64,000 nucleotides of DNA, taken from Ostrinia nubilalis. Lineage: Eukaryota; Arthropoda; Insecta; Lepidoptera; Crambidae. Position 1 is the stretch's first letter. Every line of letters begins with the position of its first letter. Below, one piece after another: positions 38,501-50,600 of the stretch. Position numbers and translations under genes: made by a program. The DNA is taken from assembly GCF_963855985.1 (NCBI RefSeq), contig NC_087106.1, forward strand, positions 14,400,012 through 14,464,011, in the 5' to 3' direction. The notes below the pieces were generated by a model, which saw only the letters and a list, made by a program, of their open reading frames with translations, made no database searches and was not told the DNA's origin.

Positions 38501-39679
38501 CATTTACCGTCTTCACTGAAATTTGTGACATTTTATTCTATCTATGTCACAGATTAAACAAGTACACATGCTTAATTTTCGCAAAAAGCTAAATTTAATA
38601 TCAGGATACAATTTGTTAGTACATCTGTTCGAACACAGATTCATCAGCTCGTACAATAATATAAATAGCGATCAAATATACAGCATCAGCCGTCGTATAT
38701 AAAATTTTAATTAATCGTATCCCTTTTCCACATAGGACAAGCATTAAAATTACGCGTGTATTTATTTACTCTGTGGCATATTTACCCTCCCCGTACTCGA
38801 ATATTTATTTACAAATAATGGTCGCGCGGCCCGCGCCGTCTAGCGCGCACACAACGGACGCTGTTAACGCATACATTACGAGAAGCGACAGCTCAATGGA
38901 CGCCATTGATGGTTCGATCTATACAATACATTTTTAAATTATATTACATTTTACTTTTATGCCAATCATTATGTACGCTATTGTCACTGTATTAATGCGA
39001 GCTTCAAGTATATTTTTTGGATTATTATTTCTCTATTATACCTTATTTTAATCGTACTTTGGCCTATCAGGACGAGGGATTTGGACCGTCCACCTTAGTT
39101 GCTATTTAGATAACTACACGTTTACAAATGGATCGAATTATCACTAAAAATTCGGTCGATCGCTTCGTACGTATGCGTTAGGTCAGAGCGGGAGCGAGAC
39201 TTGCGAGTCGAACGACCTGAAAACAACTGAAGGAACTCGTCAGTTCAACGACGTCTGCCAGTCAACGAGACGATGATTTCTGACGAACGAGGCACTAATT
39301 ATGTGCATACGTGTGCCTTACTGTGATGCACAGAGGTAGCGAGGGGCCTCTTCAAAGCGAAAAACAAGGGCCGAGCTCGAGAGCTAACAGCAGTCTTTCA
39401 GCGGTAAAGATCGCCTCGTATTCGTGTGACGTTACTTTCGAAGCAAGAGTAACAGCTGAGGCGTCGTATCGTTCGCCTTAAGTCGTCCACGGGCACCCTG
39501 TCTCGGTGAAATCGTTTTTATTTCAGCGGCAGGTGCGGGGCAGGGGGCCGGGCAGGGGGCCGGGCGGGGGGCCGGGCGGGGGCCAGGCGGGGGGCCGGGC
39601 GGGGGCCAGGCGGGGGCCGGCGGGCCGGGTGGGGGGCCAGACCGGGGGGCCGGGTGGGGGCCGGGGGGCCGGGGGGGGC
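35589..39679 (-). other. Kinesin 3' untranslated region and spacer
   Basis: No coding exon is seen. The part nearest the kinesin stop codon (39,679 downwards) is its presumed 3' untranslated region. A minus-strand AATAAA (plus strand TTTATT, 37,234-37,239) is one possible end. A short (AAT)n microsatellite at 36,061-36,076 followed by AACACTTTATTGTACACC looks like a retroelement tail. The remainder is plain AT-rich DNA. Confidence 0.45.
39536..39679. repeat. GC-rich minisatellite directly after the kinesin stop codon
   Basis: About 145 bp of plus-strand GGGGGCCGGGCGG-like units of irregular length abut the TAG stop of the kinesin gene. In the mRNA the region is C-rich; the antisense DNA strand is G-rich with many runs of four or more G and could form G-quadruplexes. 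Slippage here could alter the end of the 3' untranslated region or the stop itself. Confidence 0.8.
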
Positions 39680-42600
39680 CTACCGCACGCCGGCGGTGCC
39701 GAGGCGGTGGTGCGCGGTGGGGGGCCGCGCGCGGGCGGTGTGCTTGCGCGGCGCCTCGATGTCCGGCTCCTTCTTCACCGGCGTCTCCGCCGCCTGCTGG
39801 AACAAAAACAAAGGCAAATACAACCAACCGCCGCGTCGGGAGGAGTTTTTCACTGTCCGTCTACTTTTTTTTGTCACTTATCAACTTCAGAAAAGGCTAG
39901 CTTCCTAAAAAAAAACTTTCTAGTCCGTCAAATTTAATATAAAAAAATATTGGACACGTACCTATATTTTTAATTGTCAATCAAACAAATACAAAGTTAT
40001 ACTGCGTTGAAGTTCCGCGCGACGTCACAAAGTGCACTTTTACGCACTCACTGACGTCACGGGCCTTTTCTTTAGAACTTTAGCACGCTTTATCTCATTA
40101 CATTTTAATTAGTTTTTAAAAGTGAAAAATACGTGTAGAGTAGTTTTTGATAAGCTAACTGACGGACTAATTAAAACTCTTGCTTTTTTATCCAGGAAAC
40201 ATCCCTATAGTCTATGGAGTTTAATCCTTCAAGGCCCGCGAATCTAGACACAATAGATATCAATTGTTATGACATTAATGAATGCCGTCTGGGACTCAAG
40301 CGGTTAATCTAACAATACTACAGCCGCTCGGAGCGGGGTCGATGATTGGTCCTTACTCGTGCCTTGAGCGCCTTGGGGTTGCAGGACTTGGCGCGCAGGT
40401 CTGGCTCGGGCGCGGGCGGCGCGGGCCGGTAGTGGCGCGTGGTGGGCGGCAGCGGCAGCGGCGCCAGCTCCAACAGGTTGTGCGGCCGCCGCCGCGCCGC
40501 CGCGCCCGGGCCCAGCGCCGCCGAGCACAGCGGCCGCCGCCCGCCTGATGCTGTGGGACGCACCGTCAGCACCTCCGCGCCGCTGGAAACGGGAGAAGAC
40601 ATGTTAATATACAGTGTGAGTCACGTTAAAGTGTACATATGAAAATAGATGAAACTAGACCTATTTTTATCGACAAAAAAGAGGTCAAAAAATTTTTGAG
40701 ATTTTTTTTTAATTTTTTATAGAATTTTTTTTCTTCCAATTACTTATTGTAAAGAAAACGTAATAACTTTTAAACTAAGCGGTATATCCTGATAAAGTAA
40801 AAACAGTAATAATGCTAAATAACAGGCAATAGTAAAAAAATACATAAAATACACAAAAAATGCCAAAAAATAATAAAAAATGATACTTTTTGAAAAAAAT
40901 CTGCTTAAAAATTCGTGTTTTTTTGGTTATTTGATAAATTTCTCCAAAAAATGCCCCTGTAACAGGTGGTTTTTATTGTTTTGTATTATTCTCTATCGCA
41001 TTACCTTTGTAAAACCAAAAATTGCATGTCTCTATCCCTATCACAACATTTGCTATGATAGTTTGAACAAAGGCCTATCACAACATTATTCTCCTCTACA
41101 GGTAGGGACAATTTTAATTTTAACTAAAATGCTTATTTTACTTCGAAATCTTTTGTTTTTACTTGAAATCTAACTTGTCTTTATCAAAATTACAAATCTA
41201 GAGCCATTTTCAGTTTCGTTGTTAACGAAGCGTTGAATGGCGCGCCCGGAGAGGCTTAGTTCAAACGATCATAGCAAATGTTGTGATAGGGATAGAGACA
41301 TGCGATTTTTGGTTTTACAAAGGTAATACGATAGAGAATGATACAAAACAATAAAAACCACCTGTTATAGGGGCATTTTTTGGAGAAATTTATCAAATAA
41401 CCAAAAAAACACGAATTTTTAAGCAGATTTTTTTCAAAAAGTATCATTTTTTATTATTTTTTGGCATTTTTTGTGTATTTTATGTATTTTTTTACTATTG
41501 CCTGTTATTTATCATTATTACTGTTTTTATTTTATCAGGATATACCGCTTAGTTTAAAAGTTATTACGTTTTCTTTACAATAAGTAATTGGTAGAAAAAA
41601 AATTCTATAAAAAATTAAAAAAAAATCTCAAATTTTTTTTAACCTCTTTTTTGTCGATAAAAATAGGTCTAGTTTCATCTATTTTCATATGTACACTTTA
41701 ACGTGACTCACACTGTATAGCCAAGACTGGCCTCAAGTGCCCACGGGCAATATTGCACTGATAAAACAATAAAGAGACGAAAGTGAGATATGAAAGCCAC
41801 GCCCATTTGTTAATAATAATGACTAAAGCCTGGTCCGTGAGCACGTAGAATTTTGTCCAATGACCCCAAGTTACCCTTCCTTACTGCTCGCACGGCTCGG
41901 GCCGGGTACTGAGCTTGGGCCGGGTACTGAGCTCGGGCCGGGTACTGTGCGCGGGCAGGGTACTGTGCGGGGGCCGGGTACTGTGCGCGGGCCGGGTGCT
42001 GTGCGCCGGGTACCTGTGCTCGGGCAGCTCCCAGGCGTCGGCGTCGTCGCTGTAGCGCAGGCGCAGCACGGTGGCGCGGCCGGCCTCGGGCACGAAGGAG
42101 TCGGCCACGAGCAGGCGGCGGCGCGGGGAGGGTGCTGTGCGCGGGCCGGGTGCTGTGCGCCGGGTACCTGTGCTCGGGCAGCTCCCAGGCGTCGGCGTCG
42201 TCGCTGTAGCGCAGGCGCAGCACGGTGGCGCGGCCGGCCTCGGGCACGAAGGAGTCGGCCACGAGCAGGCGGCGGCGCGGGGAGGGTGCTGTGCGCGGGC
42301 CGGGTGCTGTGCGCCGGGTACCTGTGCTCGGGCAGCTCCCAGGCGTCGGCGTCGTCGCTGTAGCGCAGGCGCAGCACGGTGGCGCGGCCGGCCTCGGGCA
42401 CGAAGGAGTCGGCCACGAGCAGGCGGCGGCGCGGGGAGGGTGCTGTGCGCGGGCCGGGTGCTGTGCGCCGGGTACCTGTGCTCGGGCAGCTCCCAGGCGT
42501 CGGCGTCGTCGCTGTAGCGCAGGCGCAGCACGGTGGCGCGGCCGGCCTCGGGCACGAAGGAGTCGGCCACGAGCAGGCGGCGGCGCAGCTCGGCGATGAG

Positions 42601-45600
42601 CGCGGCCTGCAGCGCCTCGTGCTCGCGCCGCTCGGCGTCGTGCGCCTCGCGCTGCTCCGCCGTCTCCTCGCGGACGCACGTGTACTTCGCCAGGCACTTT
42701 TTTAACCTGGAATCGAGCAGCGACCGATATGCATATTATCCAGAAGGTAATTCCGAATCCTATAGAACGTTATTGCGGCACAAGAAGTCAAATACAAGTA
42801 CGATTTCATTTAATAGCAGCGCGGTTAGGTAACGTCGGCTGCGCGCTGTCACATTGCCTGGTCGTAGCAGATAAGTGCATTTACACTGCATTTCACTGCA
42901 GTCACAAAATCACGCTACAGTCGCGTTGAAATTACACTGCAGTTGCGTACAAAAGTGCAGATTATCAAAACATAGCTTTTGCCCGCGGCTTCACCCGCGT
43001 GAAATTTAGTTTGTCACAGATCACCATAAATTGTAGCCTATGTTGATCTGGATTATAAACAATAATACTGTAAAGTTTTAACAAAATCCGTTCAGTAGTT
43101 TTTGAGTGAAAGAGTAACAAACATCCAGACTACCACACAAACTTTCGCATTTATAATATTAGTAGGAAGTAAACTACTCACCTCTGCGTTTTATGGTCGA
43201 CCTCCTGCTGTAAGGTGGCGAATGTGTTGGTGACTATCGTCGTCGTTTCTTCCTCGAGGTCTATCTTCTGCTGCATCTCCACCTCCCGCTTCTTCCGCTC
43301 CGCGATCTCCATGTTCCGCTGCTCGAGAATGATCTGGCTCTCGTTCAGGTTGTTGATGAGGTCCTTGCCCCCGCCCCCTGTGACTAGTCGGTCTTCCAAC
43401 GACCGGATTTGTTGTTCCAACTCCTCCGTCTTGTTTTTCTCTTGCTCTATCGTCGATTCCGCTAACAAGTGTTCATTTTCGATGCTAACCGTTTCTTCTT
43501 CGGCTGAAAATAAATATTCAAATTATGTGTATGTACCTAGAATATTAGATCGCATGAAGCCAGGAATCTGTAGATAGGGCAATATAAAGGGTGTCCCAAA
43601 ATTAACGAAAGTTTTGAATTAATTAGAAAACACAGTTTAGCCTTTTAACTGTATTATTTTTATTGAATCATAAAGTACATATAATAGGGTTATTTATGGA
43701 ATAACACATCGGGCAAATGGCACGCACGCAGAACGCACTCGTTTGTCGAAATTTCCCATGACCATTCTGCATAAATGTGGCTGAATTTCGTTGACGCAAC
43801 GTTGAATCTCTTCCTATTAATGCACGTGTGGGGTTGTAGGCTTATTGACAATGACCTGTGATTTTAAATAACCCCATAAAAAGAAAACTAATGGTGTTAA
43901 ATCACACCATCTTGTCCACGACGCCGGCTTGAGATTCCTGGATTTTCACCGATACTCACGAACTGCTTCGATATTGTAATTTTAACGACTTGTTTTTGAA
44001 AGAACAGTGTGTTTGGCGTCTCCTACAGATCCTATCTCCCGGAATTTCTCAATTAATCTCTTCACAATTATTCACGAAGTTAAAACACTATTTCGACCAT
44101 ATTTTGTATGAAATTTTCGAATTGCGGACGAAGACAGGTTGTTCTATCGTGTAACGCTACATTCTAAGTAACCCTAAACTATCAGCTGTCGATTTGTTTT
44201 ATTTTTAGGGTTGTCAACACTTTGTTGCATAAATGGTAGCAAATTCAAAAGTTTCGTTAATGTTGGGACACCCTTTAGAAGCTTATTTTCAGCTAACCGA
44301 CTGCTATACTCACATTGTTCGCTGAGCGGCGCCTGCTGCTTGGGGCGGGGCGCGCGGCGGCGCCTGAGCTCGGCGGCCTTGCGCTGCTCGATGAGCATGC
44401 GCAGGCGCTCGATCTCCGCCTGGTACTCGCGCAGCTTCGCGTCCTTCGGGTCTTCGTTTCGAACTGGCTTGTTCTTTATCGCTGTGGATATAACAACCAA
44501 TTTAGTCTGCTTTTTGCTGAAAATTGTTCTTGGGATCATTGTATTCCATACCTAGTAAGTACAACATGAACACTTGTTCCTTTAAGGCAGTGTTTTTCAA
44601 CCTGTGGGTTGTGACACCCTGGAGTGTCGCGAAGCCTCTATAGGGGGGTCGCGAGAGGTCGAAAAAACTACCTCAGTAAAAAAAACATTAAAGTTTAAAA
44701 ACATATTTATCCGAAATCTGCATATAAATGTTGTATAGATTGAAGTATTCGGTCCCTACAAACATCTTTGTGACATTATAAAATGCATGAAAAAAAAGCG
44801 AACGATCGGGGGGTCGCCAAATATTTTGTCATTCTAGGGGGTCGTGTCATGAAAAAGGTTGAAAAACACTGCTATAAGGGACTGACCTTTCGCCCTGTGC
44901 GCGTACCGCAGCGTGGTGATGGTCTCGTCGTAGTTGTAGGAGGCGGGCCCGATGTTGGCGATCATGATCGTCTTGCTGTTGCCGCCCAGTGAGTCTTGGA
45001 GGATACGCGTTAATTTTGAGTCCCTAGAAAATTACAATGAGAAAATAGAGGTTTTTCCAATGAGAGTTCCTTAATTACGCTCACCAGTTGGGCCGCTGTG
45101 GAAAGTAAGGTCCTGTCACTTGTTAGTGGTTAAGACTGACTGGTGAGCGCTGAAGCGGTAGGAGGTCTATCGCATTTACAATCACTAGGTTGGCGTCACT
45201 GTCGAGTAAGGTAAGGTAAGGTAATGTTCTTATGAGAATAAAGTCTTTAAACCTATAAGGTCCCGTCGCACTTGTCAGTGGCACCAATTAGTAAACGCAA
45301 TTAAGGAAACCCGGGTTTCCTTAATTCCTTAGTTGCGAGGAAATTGTTGAGGCCTCAACAGTGTGCTTAGTGCGAGTTTTCATTGAACGTCGTCACTAGC
45401 GAGTGCGTCAAAAAATCTATGAAGATTTTAGTTCTTGAAAGCATCTGCTAGGAACGCTGTACAATCCGACATACATTTAATGTCATTTTTTTACGATCAA
45501 AATGGTAATGACAAGAGTGCTGGTATTGGTGTGTTGGGATGGTCTGGTCACCTGTAAGGCACGTGCGGGCTGTTCTCGGCGAGCGCGGAGATGACGTTCC

Positions 45601-47599
45601 CGAGCGAGGACAGCGCCTGGTTGATGCGCGAGGCCTCCCGCAGGCGCTCGGCCGACGCGCCCGTCTTGCGCTGCCGCTCGCTGCCCGCCAGGTCCACCAG
45701 GTTCAGCTTGCCCACGCTGGACAAACAAAACACATCGATTATTAATATAAAAACTTGGCATAAGAAGAAACTGTAGACCATCAAGGACATAGCCTAACTC
45801 AGGCAAAATATAGCGTCACATTTCATTTCGGTCAAAGTCGTAGGCGACGTTCTCGAAAGAAATGAAAGGACACCATGATTGCACACTATTCAGAAACGGA
45901 CCAACAGGAATAATAGGAATATTCTGCTAAAATCACTACATCACCTACTGCCAGATCGATCCTCCAGCAAAACTCTTCCCTCATCACTATCTACTTTGTA
46001 AGTAATAATGTCTAAAATGTTCATTCGATTAATTAAGGTAACAAAAAAAAATAAGAAATAGCAATTTGCTGTAGAAAAAGACCAAAAAACTATCAGATAA
46101 AAGAGTGTAGGTAATTCCGTCAGAAACAGTGTCCTTGACTTTATAGAACTCATAACGATCTAAATTAAGTGAATGTTTATACACCAAAAAACAATAGCAA
46201 AAATTGATTTAAATAATCTACTTAGGTTAGTAGAGCAATTGGTGCGGTAATCTACAATTTAAAATTGTTACTTGTTCAGACTTTATTCAAATTAGATTTT
46301 TTACAATGCTAGCTGGGTTAAACTCATGAACATTAAATATTATTTGCGCTTTATGGGTCTTGATTTGTAGGACTCTTCTACGTATTTTTTCGCTCTATGC
46401 ATAATTATTCAGATTTTTTGCTCTTGGCATTAAAATGAAGATTGCTAACTGCGGTTTATGAACGACAGTGAGATAATCCTGTGATTTAAAAATTGTTAAA
46501 TGACCCGTCTTGAATTTAAGTTATAAAACAAAAATAAAGGTGTATTTAAGAACATATTTCAATATCAGCTCATTTAATCTCCACTGCAGGAGCATGATGA
46601 CTCTCTAAGTAGGGATACAACATTTTACTCAATATTCTAATCTGTAATTTCCGGAGCCCTTGACAACAGTATTCATGAAGACGAGGATTACACACATACA
46701 AAGCAATTGCATCGCGGAGCCCTGCCCAAGCCCTGCGTCCGGTGCTCTCGTTGTCCGCGCGCTTCTATTGAGCACTTCCTCTGAACACTGCAACCTCATT
46801 CACATATTATGGTGTTGGGACTTACAGCAATAAATTGGCCATTGAACTCACCTCCTCCTTCCTTACTACCTATTTAACTAAACGATAGTCACTTGTCAAT
46901 GGCGACCATCAATAATGGACGCTCTTCAGTTGGTCGTGATTAATGATACTGATCTAAAGGAATTAGAGCATTCAATTTATTCGTAAAAAACTCGATATAG
47001 TTCAGTCCAAAATTATGGTTGGCGACTGCTGGAAGGCCCTTAAGCTACCTATTCTTGGCAAACGTTATCAATTATTTTTATCTGTACCTTAACCGAACCT
47101 TTTCGAAGGCCTTGGCCCGGGCTGCGGGTGGCGGAGACAGCCAAGGTCGCAGGTTCAGCTCTCGGTAGTAACCTACATTCGTTTCAGACGCTGCGGTTCA
47201 TTTAGAGATGATTTATTTTTAATTTATTGCTTTCCTAATACATATTTTAAGAAATCCATGGTAAAAATAATAGTAACACACTTTTATATGGATATCGTCA
47301 ATATAGAACAGAACGCAATGCAGTGGATCAGCGATGAGTCTACTTACTATTAGTAAGTGGTGCATTTTCTCGGAACGAGTCGTTAGTTCGTCACAGGACG
47401 TCGCGCTCATATTAATGACTAGCTTTCCGCCCGCGGCTTCGCCCGCGTGGAATTTTGTCTGTCACAGAAAAACTTTATCGCGCGCGTCCCTGTTTCAAAA
47501 ACCGGGATAAAAACTATCCTATGTTCTTTCCCGGGACTCAAACTATATCTATGCCAAATTTCATCAAAATCGGTTGCGAGGTTTAAGCGGGAAAACGTA

Positions 47600-47632
<33 letters not shown>

Positions 47633-50600
47633 GTTACTTTCGCATTTATAATATTAGTTGGGATTCATTAACACGACATTGATTCAAGTGGCGCCTGATG
47701 CTTAGCATGCAATGCCATTATTAACTCTACATGTTTGTTAAACGCATCTTTACGTGCTTAACAAGGCTAATTAATATAATCAACTGTCTGTTTGTCGGAC
47801 AAATGAATGCTATTTAATTCAGTTTCTTGCCATAAATAAAGATGAAACATTTGTGTTTTCCGTATACTGAAAATTTATTAATCTACTTAAGGTTGAGGCG
47901 AGTATGACTTTTAAAACTAATGTTTACTTAGTGAGTGTTTAAGTTAATTCAGCTTCGCATTGTGAACCACAAAAAATGACTCTACATTTTGTATTTAAAT
48001 AAGTAAAACATCACTTTTGGCTACGATATCATGAATATCAATCACACAAATGTGTCATTTAAGTTATAAGCAATTTATCGGCCTACAAGGCAGCTGCGGT
48101 TGCAGATTCAAATCCTGATGGTGGCTAATATCGGTGTGATGAGCTATGTTCTACGATGTCAATACGTTTATGTAGTTAAGTATGTTTAGGTTCGTTATTT
48201 TCAGCTCTAGTTTAGGATTTCGTATGATATTTCTTCTTATTTATTTATTTATGTTATGAATTAGTATTAATAAATACACGTCCAGTTTATCCAAACAAAG
48301 TTGAACAAAATCAACATAATTTCAACCATCATCGATCACCGAGTCATCCCGCGCGCCTGCACTCGTAGCGACAACACAAATATTTACTCGACGCCAAAAT
48401 AAACTACCGCAACGCCTTAAACGGGCGCGAACGTAACGAATTAGCGTATAAATAATAAAAATATTAACGAAGCGAGTTGCGCGCGCGCTGCAGCGAGGGT
48501 TCCGTAGCTAAATTAAAAGTTAACTTTCGCTTTCCTAAACAAATAACCACAGTATATTATATCAAACAACTAAGATAAAAAATAAGAGGAACTTTAATGT
48601 AGGTACGCGTTTATTTTTTAATCGCCTAATTTATATTGACTCTACAATCCCACTAATTTTCATATTGATGATTAATAATGATGTGAATTTTGTGCAATGA
48701 TAGTGCCCAAGGAAAAACATAGTAGGTATAGTTTTTAACTTTTTGTCCTTGTTTTTGGAAGGGGGGACACGTGCGCGCGCATTAAACATTTTCTGTGACC
48801 GACCGAAATTCAAAGAGACTAAAAGAAGGTTCATTTATTTTGCGATAGAACCAATTAATATCGGGAAGTATCACCTTTGTCATTGGTTATCACTAGTTTA
48901 GGCAATACCGCGCACCCACACACGCTCATGTAGGAAGACAACCATTGACCCTCACACAGTGCGAATGTGCCCACGCGCATAGTACGTAGTATTACGGAAT
49001 ACTCCTTACAAATGCGCGATTAGCAACCAATTGTACAAGGTATTAGAGGTTCATTCATGCGCTGCCTTATTTGGAAGTGAGTATAGTTAGGAATCACTAA
49101 GAGGATGATGTTTGTTGAAAGTATGCAAAGACCTTACATTGATGCTATCTGATCGTAAGATAAATGAGAAAAACAAATGTGTGATAAACAAAGCAGCAAA
49201 GAAATAAAATAAAAGTTGGAAAACACAGGCTGACTTCATAAGCGGAACCGGAACTTTACCAAAGAATAGAATAGGATTTATTTGCATTAAAAGTGGTGAA
49301 TAATAAAAGATAAAAATAAATAAAAGATAAAATAACTTTCACAAAGTTATTTCCAGGGAGGGCAAGTTTTCAGTGGTTGGGGCTGCTCAGTGCTTGCTCA
49401 CAATATTTTTTACAGTCGATTTATATTCATCTTTGTCTGGAATCTCAATGGAATGATAAAAAGTTACCATAAATCAAAATGTCATTAATCAAACTTGTTC
49501 ATCCATACACGGAGATCAAGTTTACTTATTTCTTTGTCAACATACAGTACAGGATCATGATCATAATACGATGAGAACTTTATGAACGAAGCCCCAGCTT
49601 GGCCAGTCCGATATATGTAGAGCACAGATTTTTTCTCAATAGCAAGTTGTAGCATAATTATAGCAACTTGCTATACTAACTGCATACCATAAAACTCTAC
49701 TCTTCGAATCACACGACAGAAGTTGCGAGTTCACAGATCATAAAAAATAAGTAACCATAAAATCCTAAGTGGGACAAATCCACCCCGAATTTGATGATCA
49801 ACAAAGATGAATGAGTAAATTAAAAGCGAGAGTGAATCAGTATGCAAACAGCAGATAACTGCGGTTCCTCATCTGATAAGAGCGCGTAACGCGGGGCAAC
49901 GGCCCAGGCTAGGCCTAGCCATAGCCATGGTTACCAGGCGACAACACCAGGGCAATTGGAAATGGCCTATGAATCACAAATCGAACACATAAATCCACAA
50001 TCGGCGTTTGGCGTGTTGTCTTCGGAATTACATTATTTACGCGCCGCGTATAGGTACATAATTAGACATCGACTCTAACTGACGTATTTTATTAATAAGT
50101 TCTATTTATGACTATAGGAATAAGATACGCATAAAGCTATATCGTAAGTAAATATGTTACTGTGTAGAGTCTCATGTAGTCTGACTGTATTACAAAGTTT
50201 GGTTTCAGTACTTTGATAGAGTAATTAATTTATTAAGGTTTCATAGTCTAGATGTCACAAACTCTATCGAAACAAATGCATTTAAAAAATCATCACTAAG
50301 TGAAATAGGTACATATTTTCGCTACGAGTAAAATAATACAAATCAGAACTGATGGATGGGGTTAGACTGAATATGTCTCAAATATTGTTTACAAAGATTT
50401 GGTCGATATTTCAGCGTTTCGAAAACACAAACTGCAACGGACAGGTCGCTTACAGAGCTGAATGAAACGTCTTATTGCGAGGGATCACGAAACTTTGTTG
50501 TGATGGCGTGCGGGGTAGAGCCTCCACTGTCTTGTGTAAAACGAACGCCACCGATTACCAAGTGATGATTACACAATACAACTATACTTAAAGCGACAGT

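Noticed and set aside
39432..39937. Gly/Arg- and Pro-rich frames of 131 and 143 codons
   Set aside because: They read through the GC minisatellite after the kinesin stop and show only low-complexity sequence.
42014..42594. Regular 154-bp repeats as a CRISPR-like array
   Set aside because: Units are contiguous copies of a coding exon end without unique spacers, in a eukaryotic gene.
41810..42705. Long overlapping open frames on both strands (up to 295 codons)
   Set aside because: They are by-products of the GC-rich 154-bp tandem repeat. The real coding sequence is the spliced kinesin exon 42,706-42,476, whose frame and phase fit both neighbours.
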